This document shows, one piece after another, positions 41,127 to 49,661 of a stretch of DNA of 64,000 nucleotides. The notes under the pieces are model-generated. The model saw only the letters and a program-made list of their open reading frames with translations. It was not told the DNA's origin and did not search any database. The translations under genes and the position numbers were made by a program. Source of the DNA: Acinetobacter sp. C32I (GTDB taxonomy: Bacteria > Pseudomonadota > Gammaproteobacteria > Pseudomonadales > Moraxellaceae); contig NZ_CP098480.1 in the NCBI RefSeq assembly GCF_023702715.1, positions 2,232,001 through 2,296,000 on the forward strand. The letters are read 5' to 3'. Every line of letters begins with the position of its first letter. Positions within the stretch are counted from its first letter, which is position 1.

Positions 41127-42014
41127 ATGCATTACTCAAATTTTATCTTGCTTGGGTTGTTAACTGCTGGAGCATGTTCATCAGTATTCGCACAAGAAAC
41201 TCCCAGCGATTCAACCAACCAAACTAATGCTGTAGCAAACCAAGTCAGTGCAGAGCAAAAAACCTCAACGATTCAAGCCATCAAAGATTTAAAGCATCTG
41301 ACTAAAAATGATTTAAAAGTAAATGCCAATGCAGCACAGCCAGATTCGGTGAAAGACCCGCTACAACCGTTGAACCGCCAAATCTATGCTTTTAATGATA
41401 TGTTAGACCGCAATTTATTAAAGCCTGTTGCAATTCAATATGTTGCCAAAGTACCAGAACCTGTACGTAGCCCCTACCGTCAGTTTCGCAAAAACCTAGG
41501 TGAACCTTGGAATGCGGTGAATCAACTGATACAAGGCCGTCCGACACGTGCTGCAAAAACTTTAGGTCGCTTTACTGTAAATACTTTAACAACTTTAGGT
41601 TTTGCAGATCCTGCTCGTCGTTTAGGTTTAAATACTGAAGAAGAAAGTTTTGGTGTCACTCTTGGTTATTATGGTGTTCCATCTGGTCCTTATGTGATGT
41701 TGCCATTCTTCGGCCCAAGTACCTTCCGTGATGGTTTTGGTTTAGCCGCAGATAGTTTCGGTCGCCCACAAAAATACCTATTGGATGATCAAGAAGGTAT
41801 TTATTGGTCAACCAACCTGTTACAAGCTGTTGATGCACGTTCTCAAATTCTTGATATTGAAGAAAGCTTAAAAGGCGACAAGTATTCAATGATCCGAGAC
41901 TTTTATTTACAACGTAAAGCCTTCCAGATTGCCGAGAAACGCAGTGACTCAAATGACGTTTCTTTTGTCGGTGATGCAGATGATGTCGATGACAGTTCTA
42001 CCGACGAAAAATGA
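41127..42014 (+). CDS. mlaA: MlaA (VacJ), outer-membrane phospholipid-asymmetry lipoprotein
   Basis: The 295-residue protein has an N-terminal signal sequence (about residues 1-22) and the VacJ domain with DPLQPLNRQIYAFNDMLDRNLLKPVA, YRQFRKNLGEPWNAVNQLIQGR, RFTVNTLTTLGFADPA, ESFGVTLGYYGVPSGPYVMLPFFGPSTFRDG. MlaA removes misplaced phospholipids from the outer leaflet of the outer membrane and passes them to MlaC. Its mla partners are elsewhere. A signal peptide Cys in AGACSS could be the lipidation site, but the lipobox is not ideal. Confidence 0.95.
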   Translation: MHYSNFILLGLLTAGACSSVFAQETPSDSTNQTNAVANQVSAEQKTSTIQAIKDLKHLTKNDLKVNANAAQPDSVKDPLQPLNRQIYAFNDMLDRNLLKPVAIQYVAKVPEPVRSPYRQFRKNLGEPWNAVNQLIQGRPTRAAKTLGRFTVNTLTTLGFADPARRLGLNTEEESFGVTLGYYGVPSGPYVMLPFFGPSTFRDGFGLAADSFGRPQKYLLDDQEGIYWSTNLLQAVDARSQILDIEESLKGDKYSMIRDFYLQRKAFQIAEKRSDSNDVSFVGDADDVDDSSTDEK

Positions 42015-42114
42015 TTAAATTAAAATAATGTTTTACAAACTTATGTATTGCCAGAGAATTTAAACTCTGGCAATACTATATCCAAGGTCATCTTTCATCC
42101 CTGATGAATTTTAA

Positions 42115-43113
42115 ATGATCATACAAAGGATTGGCTATTCATCTATGTATTTCATTCAACCCACGCGTTCCATACCTTGTTTAGATCAAGCTTTAACTGA
42201 ATTACCCAGTTTGCAGATGATTCAAATTGATGATTTGGATTTGTATGATCAAACCATTATCGCAATTGCAGATGTCCAAGATTTTTTAAAATATCAATGG
42301 AAACTCCCTACGATTGTTCTTGCGTTTGAACATGAAGGTGCAGCGCTGGCACAAGCATGGGAATTAGGAGCTTTAGCAGGTTGGATGTGGGATAGTTTAC
42401 CTAAAAATCCTGTTCATTCCTTATTTAAGATAGATGCGCAATACAAACGCAATCAAGACAGTCGAGATTTGCCCTCAGCCGCCGAATTACAAAAGCGTCT
42501 ATTACCCAACCCTATCGAATTACCTAACTATCAGTTTGAATCCTTTTTTCAACCTTCGGCCTATCTATCTGGCGACTGGTATGATTATTGGCGCTTAAAT
42601 GATGAAGAAGTTTTATTCTATCTTGCAGATGTATCAGGGCATGGTGTTACCAGCAGTTTATTAACCTCGTGGATGGCCGCATTTCATGGCCGTTCAAAAA
42701 CTCCAAGTCAATTGATTCAAAAACTCAATGCCATGTTGGTGCAAGAAAATATTGAAAAGCACATTACCATGGTGGCAGGGATTTTAAACTTGGTTACACA
42801 TGAAGTCCGCTGGTCAAGTGCAGGACACTACCCTCCACCGATTATTTTTGAACCCAACCAGCCCCCTCAAATCTTGACCACCAGCAGTTTTCCATTAGGT
42901 TTGACTGAAGAGTTAGAGGTGGAAGAACATCATTGTCGATTAAGTCGCCATGCACGGTTTATTTTATGTTCTGATGGTGCTTTAGAGCCCTTCGATGGCG
43001 GTTTAAATGATCAGTTTAATCAATTGGTCGAACATCTACAAAAAGATTCCTTCAAAGCCCCAGATCATGTGGCAGATGATATCGCAATCCTGAGCTTGTG
43101 CCGAATGAATTAA
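42115..43113 (+). CDS. gigA: PP2C-type (RsbU-like) phosphatase GigA
   Basis: The 332-residue protein has an N-terminal receiver-like region (about residues 10-110) without a clear phosphoacceptor Asp motif, then a SpoIIE/PP2C phosphatase domain (about 120-330). The metal-binding acidic residues lie in SGDWYDYW, LADVSGHGVTSSL, CSDGALEPFD and DDIAILSL. In A. baumannii GigA dephosphorylates the anti-sigma antagonist GigB and this pair controls stress, antibiotic tolerance and virulence. The next gene is gigB. A start at 42145 (MYFIQPTR) is an alternative. Confidence 0.85.
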   Translation: MIIQRIGYSSMYFIQPTRSIPCLDQALTELPSLQMIQIDDLDLYDQTIIAIADVQDFLKYQWKLPTIVLAFEHEGAALAQAWELGALAGWMWDSLPKNPVHSLFKIDAQYKRNQDSRDLPSAAELQKRLLPNPIELPNYQFESFFQPSAYLSGDWYDYWRLNDEEVLFYLADVSGHGVTSSLLTSWMAAFHGRSKTPSQLIQKLNAMLVQENIEKHITMVAGILNLVTHEVRWSSAGHYPPPIIFEPNQPPQILTTSSFPLGLTEELEVEEHHCRLSRHARFILCSDGALEPFDGGLNDQFNQLVEHLQKDSFKAPDHVADDIAILSLCRMN

Positions 43114-43215
43114 TTTAAAAATCAATAATTTAATTAAATCATACCTTGCAACCACTTGTGTCTACAATATCACTATGGGATAATTTTATATCCTTTCTCT
43201 GAAAATGGCATTTAT

Positions 43216-43737
43216 ATGTCAACAGGTCATGTTGAATATGCAAGTTTGAACGGAACGCATATTTTCAAGCTTATTGGCGAAGTGCGTGCTCACTCTTGTA
43301 TAAGTCTAGACAAACTACTCAACAGAATTGAACAACAGCAGAATGTTGTTGGTGCAATTGTTGATTTAACTGAAACCACATTTATTGACAGTACTGTTTT
43401 AGGCATACTGGCAAAATTGGGTTTAAAGCTTAAGCAAGCTCATCACATACAAGCGGTTATGCTGTCAACAAATCCAGATATTACCACCTTGGCCAACAGT
43501 ATGGGGCTCGGGCAAGTTTTTGTGATTTTAAATTACTGCGGTGACCCAAATGTATGCACGCTAGAGCTAACAGATGAACATGTCACACATAGTGCCATGC
43601 TCAACACCGTGCTCGATGCACATAAAACGCTGATGCGTTTAAATGAAAACAACCAGAATATGTTCGAACCACTGGTGAAGCAATTGCAAAAAGAACAAGA
43701 TTGCATGAACCTAGATGTACAAAAACAAAATGCTTGA
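43216..43737 (+). CDS. gigB: STAS-domain anti-sigma-factor antagonist GigB
   Basis: The 173-residue protein from the ATG at 43216 has a STAS domain with VEYASLNGTHIFKLIGEVRA and VDLTETTFIDSTVLGILAKLGL, in which Ser59 is the expected phosphorylation site. A C-terminal tail of about 60 residues goes beyond the usual STAS domain. GigA should dephosphorylate it; reported work links GigB to the nitrogen phosphotransferase protein NPr. The frame opens upstream to 43156 but that part is not STAS-like. The next gene starts 26 bases after. Confidence 0.85.
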   Translation: MSTGHVEYASLNGTHIFKLIGEVRAHSCISLDKLLNRIEQQQNVVGAIVDLTETTFIDSTVLGILAKLGLKLKQAHHIQAVMLSTNPDITTLANSMGLGQVFVILNYCGDPNVCTLELTDEHVTHSAMLNTVLDAHKTLMRLNENNQNMFEPLVKQLQKEQDCMNLDVQKQNA

Positions 43738-43763
43738 TCGCTAAACTCAGTAGTGGCCTCCCT

Positions 43764-44588
43764 ATGACCTTACTTTCTGTTGCCCAAATGAATTCCCAAA
43801 ATGACATTGAAGCGAACTTCAATGTCATCGAATCATTATTGCAACAAAGTAAGGCTCAAGGCGCCGAGCTGATTGTTTTCCCTGAGAATTTTGTCTGCTT
43901 TGCCGCAGGAAAACAGCGCGAAACTGCTGCGCAATTCGAAGTCATTCAGGCACGCTTAGAACAATTGGCACATGACTATCAAATCTGGATTGTTGCAGGT
44001 ACACTCCCATGCCCTTTCCGTCCAGATGGCTCTGTCATTCAAGATGGTCGTGTTCGAACCGTCAGTTTATGTATTAGCCCTGAAGGGACTGAAGCCCGCT
44101 ATGACAAAATCCACTTGTTTGATGTACAAGTGGGCGATGCTGTAGGTGGTTATCAAGAATCCAAGTTCTTCGAACCTGGCGATCAAGTGGTGGTTGCCAA
44201 AACGCCTTTTGGCAATATTGGCCTAATGGTCTGCTACGACTTACGCTTCCCTGAACTTGCTTTAACATTGCGTCAGCAAGGTGCTAATATCTTAACCGCC
44301 CCTGCTGCATTTACTTACACCACAGGCCAACTCCATTGGCAATTGCTCTTACAAGCACGTGCAATGGATAGCCAATGTTATGTACTCGGCGCTGCACAAC
44401 AAGGTTGGCACGGCGAACAACGTCAAACCTGGGGACATGCCGGTATCGCAGATAGCCGCGGGCAACTATTACAAAGTATCAATACTGAGGGACATGGCCT
44501 AATCACCGACAGCTTTGATCTCGAACAACAAAATCAGCTTCGTTTGGCAATGCCGCTGATGCAACATCGCACCATTATTCATTACTAA
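43764..44588 (+). CDS. Carbon-nitrogen hydrolase (nitrilase superfamily, Nit/omega-amidase type)
   Basis: The 274-residue product has the nitrilase triad: Glu in IVFPENFVCFA, Lys in RYDKIHLFDV and Cys in LMVCYDLRFPELA. The segments LFDVQVG and GHAGIADSRGQ are typical of the Nit1/Nit2 branch, which hydrolyses deaminated glutathione or omega-amides. The branch suggests repair of deaminated glutathione but this is inference. The frame opens upstream to 43701 inside gigB; I chose MTLLSVAQMN at 43764, where the family's usual N-terminus begins. Confidence 0.9.
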   Translation: MTLLSVAQMNSQNDIEANFNVIESLLQQSKAQGAELIVFPENFVCFAAGKQRETAAQFEVIQARLEQLAHDYQIWIVAGTLPCPFRPDGSVIQDGRVRTVSLCISPEGTEARYDKIHLFDVQVGDAVGGYQESKFFEPGDQVVVAKTPFGNIGLMVCYDLRFPELALTLRQQGANILTAPAAFTYTTGQLHWQLLLQARAMDSQCYVLGAAQQGWHGEQRQTWGHAGIADSRGQLLQSINTEGHGLITDSFDLEQQNQLRLAMPLMQHRTIIHY

Positions 44589-44799
44589 GCTGCTTCTACA
44601 CATACGCTGCCTGCCAAGCTCTTACTGTATAAAATACACCCAATCAAAGACAATCTGACTGAGATGATCAACTTTTATAAATGTTTGATCTATAGAATCA
44701 TGATTTAATAAAAATTATTGCTCATAGTAGAACAAGCTCAAACGATTTTGGACTATGAATGATGTAACATCGTCAATTAATTCTTATTAAGTTTTATTC

Positions 44800-45162
44800 A
44801 TGTTTAGATTGATTCTGATTTTCTTTCTTTTGGGGACCGCTGTACCACTGCATGCGTCATCGCTTGATCTCGATGGGGATGAATCTACGTCATCTTCTCG
44901 AGTTTTGTCTACACCACAAAATTTATCCTTAAATGCGTTTGGGCAATGGGTGATTGGTTGGGGAACAGGTGCTGAAGGTGCAAGGCAGCGATTAAGCAAT
45001 ATTCGACGCGAGGATGTTGCAGTGATTAAGCAAAAAGGCACTACTTTAGATATGATCAAGGCTTGGCAACAACACTTTGAACTTGAAGCACAAAACAATC
45101 TGAGTAATCCAACAGCACTTTATCGAGCACGATTGATGAAAAAGATTGCCGATCTTTGGTAA
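44800..45162 (+). CDS. Small secreted protein, DUF4951-like
   Basis: The 120-residue product has a clear signal peptide (MFRLILIFFLLGTAVPLHA) and then SSLDLDGDESTSSS. The conserved-looking core is NLSLNAFGQWVIGWGTGAEGARQRLSNI followed by a helical region ending in RLMKKIADLW. I recall this GQWVIGWGTG pattern from DUF4951 proteins of Acinetobacter; the function is unknown. Periplasmic location is predicted. It lies alone between the amidase gene and ohrR. Confidence 0.7.
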   Translation: MFRLILIFFLLGTAVPLHASSLDLDGDESTSSSRVLSTPQNLSLNAFGQWVIGWGTGAEGARQRLSNIRREDVAVIKQKGTTLDMIKAWQQHFELEAQNNLSNPTALYRARLMKKIADLW

Positions 45163-45278
45163 TCTCAGCTTTAATCTGATTAAGCTAGCTATTTTTTATA
45201 ATCAATGCTTTTCGTATTTGAATTGCACTGCAAATGACTTAGGTAATCGTGCAGAGCAATATATACTGATTTGATGAA

Positions 45279-45734
45279 ATGACCTTTGAGAATGATATGG
45301 GCGAAGAACATCCACAATTGTTATTAGACAATCAGTTATGTTTTCTGATTTATTCGACCAATCTCGCCTTGAATCAAGTCTATCGCCAGTTGCTTGGCCC
45401 ACTGGGTCTGACCTACCCACAATATCTCGTGATGTTGGTGCTTTGGGAAAAAGATCAGCTTTCTGTCTCAGAGATTGGTGAACGACTATTTTTAGAATCC
45501 TCAACACTGACCCCATTGCTTAAAAAACTTGAAGCAGCCGCACTGATCACGCGCAAACGCTCCCATAAAGATGAACGACAGGTAATTATCGAGCTGACTG
45601 AACAAGGACAAGCTTTACAATTGCAAGCGACTGATATTCCAAATCAACTGGCTCAAGCCGCCTCGTGTACACCTGCAACCTTATCTGAGTTGAAAGCGCA
45701 ACTTTCAGAACTGCGTACTAACCTAAACAAATAA
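45279..45734 (+). CDS. ohrR: OhrR, MarR-family organic hydroperoxide sensor
   Basis: The 151-residue winged-helix repressor has the OhrR signature LCFLIYSTNLALNQVYRQLLGPLGLTYPQYLVMLVLWE, with the peroxide-sensing Cys21. The DNA-binding part has LSVSEIGERLFLESSTLTPLLKKLEAAALITRKRSHKDERQ, typical of MarR. It should repress ohr until Cys21 is oxidised. It lies 87 bases before ohr. A start at 45297 (MGEEHPQ) is an alternative. Confidence 0.93.
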   Translation: MTFENDMGEEHPQLLLDNQLCFLIYSTNLALNQVYRQLLGPLGLTYPQYLVMLVLWEKDQLSVSEIGERLFLESSTLTPLLKKLEAAALITRKRSHKDERQVIIELTEQGQALQLQATDIPNQLAQAASCTPATLSELKAQLSELRTNLNK

Positions 45735-45774
45735 GTTTAAAATTTACACAACAGCAACTTGTTTTTTAATTTAT

Positions 45775-45786
45775 ATCGTGTACGAT
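45775..45786. promoter_or_regulatory. Candidate OhrR operator
   Basis: The palindrome ATCGT-GT-ACGAT lies 36 bases before the ohr ATG in AT-rich DNA, where a MarR-family repressor would bind. Assignment to OhrR rests on location only. Confidence 0.5.
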
Positions 45787-45821
45787 TTAATTGCATTCAA
45801 TATTATTTAGGAACAATAATC

Positions 45822-46256
45822 ATGTCTTTAGAAAAAGTGGTTTATCTTGCGAAAGCAAAAGCAACAGGTGGTCGTGATGGTCGTGCAACTTCCTCTGACG
45901 GTGTTTTAGATGTGCAATTAGGTGTGCCAAAAGAAATGGGCGGTGCAGGTGGCGCAGTCACCAACCCAGAGCAACTGTTTGCTGCAGGTTATTCAGCCTG
46001 TTTCTTGGGTGCAATGAAATTTGTAGCGAATCGCGATAAATTTAAAATTAGCAAAGATGCCTATGTCGAAGGTGAGGTCGGAATTGGCCCTATTCCAAAT
46101 GGCTTTGGTATCGAAGTGACCTTGAATGTGTATTTAATTGGAATGGAACAAGCAGAAGCAGAGCAATTGGTTGCTGCTGCACATATCGTTTGCCCTTACT
46201 CAAATGCGACACGTGGCAATATCGATGTGAACTTTAATATTGTGACCGCTGCATAA
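45822..46256 (+). CDS. ohr: Organic hydroperoxide resistance protein Ohr
   Basis: The 144-residue protein has both redox cysteines of Ohr, Cys60 in GYSACFLGAM and Cys124 in IVCPYSNATRGN, and the N-terminal KAKATGGRDGRATSSDGVLDVQLGVPKEMGG. It is a thiol peroxidase for organic hydroperoxides, reduced through lipoyl groups. The ATG at 45822 has AGGA upstream; the open frame before it is non-homologous. It is followed by a terminator. Confidence 0.97.
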   Translation: MSLEKVVYLAKAKATGGRDGRATSSDGVLDVQLGVPKEMGGAGGAVTNPEQLFAAGYSACFLGAMKFVANRDKFKISKDAYVEGEVGIGPIPNGFGIEVTLNVYLIGMEQAEAEQLVAAAHIVCPYSNATRGNIDVNFNIVTAA

Positions 46257-46272
46257 TCCGAATACTCAAACA

Positions 46273-46304
46273 AAAACAGCATGGTTCAACCATGCTGTTT
46301 TTTA
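46273..46304. terminator. Bidirectional terminator between ohr and gspE
   Basis: AAAACAGCATGG and CCATGCTGTTTT with a TTCAA loop and A/T runs on both sides form a strong hairpin between convergent genes. Confidence 0.9.
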
Positions 46305-46317
46305 TGCATGAATCAAT

Positions 46318-47808
46318 TTATTCTTCCGCAGCTTCATTGGTGACACGAAGCACTTCTTCTAAAGTGGTTTTACCCGCCAAAACTTTCAATAAACCATCAT
46401 CACGAATCGAAGCAGCATGACGACGTGCATGATTTTCCAATTCATACTCAGCCGCATTACCATGAATTAAACGGCGCATCGATTCATCTACGGGCACAAT
46501 TTCATAAATTGCAGTTCGTCCGCTAAAGCCAACATGTGAACATTTTTCGCAACCATGCGGCTCTGGTAGCTGCATATATTCATCCACTTTAAGATGCTGG
46601 AATACTTGGCGTTCAAAATCATCCGCTTTACGCCACGTGACACAATGCGGACATAAAGTTCGTACCAAACGCTGTGCAATCACCCCGATCAGTGAACTAG
46701 CAAGCAAGAACGGTTCAATCCCCATATCTTTTAGACGCGTCACCGCACCAATTGCGGTATTGGTATGCAGTGTAGACAACACCAAGTGACCCGTTAAAGA
46801 GGCTTGTACTGCAATTTCCGCAGTTTCCAAATCACGAATCTCCCCCACCATCACCACATCTGGATCTTGACGTAACATCGCCTTAAGCGCACGTGCGAAG
46901 GTCATATCAACTTTGGTGTTGACTTGAGTCTGACCAATTCCTTCCAACTGGTATTCAATCGGATCTTCAGCAGTCAAAATATTGCGAGTATTGTCATTCA
47001 GATCCGATAGCGCCGCATATAGTGTGGTGGTTTTACCCGAACCCGTTGGACCAGTGACCAAGATAATGCCATGCGGGCGATGAACCAGTTGCGTTAAACG
47101 CTCATAGTCATTTTGCATTAAACCCAAATGGGTCATGTTTAAACGCCCTGCCTGCTTATCCAGCAAACGCATGACTACACGTTCACCATGCGAAGAAGGT
47201 AAGGTCGAAACACGCACATCCACTTCACGCCCTGCAAGACGTAATGAGATACGTCCATCTTGCGGAATCCGTTTTTCGGCAATATCCAGCTTGGCCATGA
47301 CTTTGATACGTGATACCAACAACGGCGCTAATTCACGACGCGGCTGGACAATTTCACGCAATTGTCCATCGACACGTAAACGTACCGAAAGTTTTTTCTC
47401 AAAGGCTTCGATATGAATATCCGAGGCACCTACCCGAATCGCTTCTGACAATAAGGCATTGATTAGACGCACGATCGGTGCATCATCTTCCTGATCCATC
47501 AAGTCTTCCGCTTCAGGCACTTGATCCGCCAAACTCAATAAATCTGGATGATCTTCCAAGCCTGCTGCAACCTGCTGCGACTCCCCAGTATCCCCTGCAT
47601 AACTGGAACTCAGTAAGGCATGAAACTCTTGATCAGTACAAAGTTGATCATGAGCTGATTTCCCCAAAATTCGACGAGCTTCCTGCAAAGCAATACGCGC
47701 GGTGTCCTTGCGTCGTACAATAAAAACTTGATCGCCTTCATAACGTAACAAAACGCCATGTCGTTTAGCGAAACTATAAGGAATTTGTATTTGTTTAAGT
47801 ATTTGCAT
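46318..47808 (-). CDS. gspE: Type II secretion ATPase GspE
   Basis: The product (496 residues from 47808) has the GspE order: an N-terminal domain, Walker A GPTGSGKTTTLYAAL, Asp box TAEDPIEYQLEG, Walker B DPDVVMVGEIRD, His box GHLVLSTLHTN and the zinc-binding tetracysteine CPHC-(about 27 residues)-CEKC. Length matches GspE and not PilB. It powers secretion of folded proteins through the outer-membrane secretin. The open frame goes upstream to 47997 but there it overlaps the divergent DUF432 gene; the ATG at 47808 gives the usual N-terminus. No other gsp gene is nearby. Confidence 0.92.
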   Translation of the reverse strand: MQILKQIQIPYSFAKRHGVLLRYEGDQVFIVRRKDTARIALQEARRILGKSAHDQLCTDQEFHALLSSSYAGDTGESQQVAAGLEDHPDLLSLADQVPEAEDLMDQEDDAPIVRLINALLSEAIRVGASDIHIEAFEKKLSVRLRVDGQLREIVQPRRELAPLLVSRIKVMAKLDIAEKRIPQDGRISLRLAGREVDVRVSTLPSSHGERVVMRLLDKQAGRLNMTHLGLMQNDYERLTQLVHRPHGIILVTGPTGSGKTTTLYAALSDLNDNTRNILTAEDPIEYQLEGIGQTQVNTKVDMTFARALKAMLRQDPDVVMVGEIRDLETAEIAVQASLTGHLVLSTLHTNTAIGAVTRLKDMGIEPFLLASSLIGVIAQRLVRTLCPHCVTWRKADDFERQVFQHLKVDEYMQLPEPHGCEKCSHVGFSGRTAIYEIVPVDESMRRLIHGNAAEYELENHARRHAASIRDDGLLKVLAGKTTLEEVLRVTNEAAEE

Positions 47809-47901
47809 CACACAAATAATGATAAAAGAAAGCAGTGAGTGTACTCTAAGCAGATTACAGCGTGAAGTCTGTTTAGCATACTCACACAGGAATTTTGCAT
47901 C

Positions 47902-48723
47902 TTGTCTCAAAATAATCAATATGAAGCGCCACATTCCAATACTTTGAAATGGTGGGGCGAACAACAATTCGAAATTCAACAGGCCAAAGCTTGGCAATTC
48001 GGTTCATTGCTATTTCGTCTTACCCGCGGCATCAAAGAATGGCGTTTGGAATATCATCGTCCTCAATTTCAATATGACTACGAGCAGCAGTGGCGAATAT
48101 TGAATGATATCGAATTCGCCATGCCACCTCCTGCAAAAATCGAACGCTATATGTTTCACAAGACCAATAGCAGCTTTCATCTGATGCCGCGTTTGGCAGA
48201 TCGTTCAGTAGTGATTCGACCCGTTGATCCGATTTATATTCCTGCGGGCCAGCGTGGCACCTTATATATCAGTACACCTTTATGGATTGCAGGCTTGGTG
48301 GATGGACTCTCTGAACCTTTATTTGATATCCCTGTGATTCAACCCAAGGACACTTGGTTTGGTAAAGATCCACAAAATGGTGAGATTTGCTATGCCACCT
48401 CAGTCGATGGACGTATTGATTTAAACCTACTCAAACCACGTGCTTTCCGTGCGGTGACTCCAATTGAGTTCCACAATACCAGTCATCACCAATTGCGTTT
48501 TGACCGTATGAATGTCCCCGTCCCTGCGCTGCCTTTATTTTATAGTGAAAGCACAGGTCGTTTATGGACATCACAAATCAAAGTCTATTATGAAGGAACC
48601 GATCATCCCGCACGTATTCGTATTGAAAATAAGACCCCAACCCAAGCGGGTGAAGTCACCTATGTGCATCCCCCTCGTGCACCTGGTAGTACTTTATTTA
48701 ATATGTTTGATTCATTTTTTTAA
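47902..48723 (+). CDS. DUF432 domain protein
   Basis: The 273-residue product fits DUF432: WWGEQQFEIQQAKAWQFGSLLFRLTRG, DRSVVIRPVDPIYIPAGQRGTLYISTPLWI and LNLLKPRAFRAVTPIEFHN. It has no signal peptide or membrane segment. The function is unknown, but the gene is regularly found next to MscS-type channel genes, as here (9 bases apart). The frame begins with TTG at 47902, with AGGA about 10 bases upstream; no in-frame ATG precedes it. I take TTG as the start. Confidence 0.85.
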   Translation: MSQNNQYEAPHSNTLKWWGEQQFEIQQAKAWQFGSLLFRLTRGIKEWRLEYHRPQFQYDYEQQWRILNDIEFAMPPPAKIERYMFHKTNSSFHLMPRLADRSVVIRPVDPIYIPAGQRGTLYISTPLWIAGLVDGLSEPLFDIPVIQPKDTWFGKDPQNGEICYATSVDGRIDLNLLKPRAFRAVTPIEFHNTSHHQLRFDRMNVPVPALPLFYSESTGRLWTSQIKVYYEGTDHPARIRIENKTPTQAGEVTYVHPPRAPGSTLFNMFDSFF

Positions 48724-48732
48724 GGGGTCGCG

Positions 48733-49650
48733 ATGCCAAATTCGAATATTCCCAAAGATGTTGCAGGCAGCCTAACCAGTGTTTTCACCAACATTAACTT
48801 GGAGCGACTCAGTGAAATCGTAGTCGCCATTATTTTATGTTTCATCGGCTTCCTAATTGCACGTTTGGTTTCAAATGCCTTTATTCGCACGGTAGGTAGT
48901 CGCTTTAATGCCCATCAACGCCTGTTATGGCGTCGGGGGATTTTTTACTTCATCTTTTTGCTGTTCATTATGACCAGCCTGAGAGAAGCAGGCTTTAAGC
49001 TCAGTGTGTTTTTGGGTGCAGCCGGTATCTTAACCGTTGCCTTAGGTTTTGCCTCACAAACCTCTGCCAGCAACTTGATCAGTGGTCTATTCTTGATTGG
49101 TGAAGGTTCATTTGAAGTCGGTGATACCATTCAAATTACCTTAATTCGAGGTCAAACCATCGAAGGTGAAGTAATTTCGATTGATCTACTCTCAGTTAAA
49201 CTTTTGACGCTGGACAATGTTTATATTCGTTTGCCGAATGAACAACTGATCCGAACCCCCGTGATGAACTTATCCAAATACCCGATCCGGCGTATTCCAA
49301 TCACTTTGGCGATTAACTTCCACGAAGACATTATTAAAGTGCGACATGTGTTGTTAGAAGTGGCAGCCAAATATCCGCTGGTGATGGATGACCCTAAGGC
49401 GACCGTCACAGTGACGGCGTTTAGAGAATCATCTATTGAACTGTTATTTGCGGTGTGGTGTCGTCAGGAAAACTCACTCAAAGTTCGCGATGAAATGCAG
49501 GAACGTATTCGTAATGGCTTCTTGGAAAATGAGATCGAGATTCCAGTACCGAAGATGGGCCTGATTGACCGACCTCTCCCTTTAGAGAATGACGAAGTCG
49601 ATCAATATGCCAATCAGAAAGAACTCAAAAAAGAACAGAAAGAGAGTTAA
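48733..49650 (+). CDS. MscS-family mechanosensitive channel
   Basis: The 305-residue protein has three N-terminal hydrophobic segments (about residues 22-45, 68-85 and 90-120). The pore-lining part is FLGAAGILTVALGFASQTSASNLISGLFLIGEGSFEVGDTIQI, with the Gly/Ala packing of MscS TM3. The beta domain has GEVISIDLLSVKLLTLDNVYIRLPNEQLI. It is a small-type MscS. It is coupled to the DUF432 gene upstream. Its C-terminus (QKES) is encoded by one arm of a palindrome shared with the convergent gene. Confidence 0.92.
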   Translation: MPNSNIPKDVAGSLTSVFTNINLERLSEIVVAIILCFIGFLIARLVSNAFIRTVGSRFNAHQRLLWRRGIFYFIFLLFIMTSLREAGFKLSVFLGAAGILTVALGFASQTSASNLISGLFLIGEGSFEVGDTIQITLIRGQTIEGEVISIDLLSVKLLTLDNVYIRLPNEQLIRTPVMNLSKYPIRRIPITLAINFHEDIIKVRHVLLEVAAKYPLVMDDPKATVTVTAFRESSIELLFAVWCRQENSLKVRDEMQERIRNGFLENEIEIPVPKMGLIDRPLPLENDEVDQYANQKELKKEQKES

Positions 49651-49661
49651 CTCTCTTTCTG
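49636..49661. repeat. 26-bp perfect palindrome over two convergent stop codons
   Basis: The arms CAGAAAGAGAGTT (49636-49648) and AACTCTCTTTCTG (49649-49661) are exact reverse complements with no spacer. The central TTAA contains the stop of mscS (49648-49650) and of the DUF2339 gene (49647-49649). Both proteins therefore end in Gln-Lys-Glu-Ser. Confidence 0.9.

Noticed and set aside
44589..44799. Possible small gene between the amidase and the DUF4951-like gene
   Set aside because: No start with a ribosome binding site and no sustained frame; it looks like ordinary intergenic DNA.
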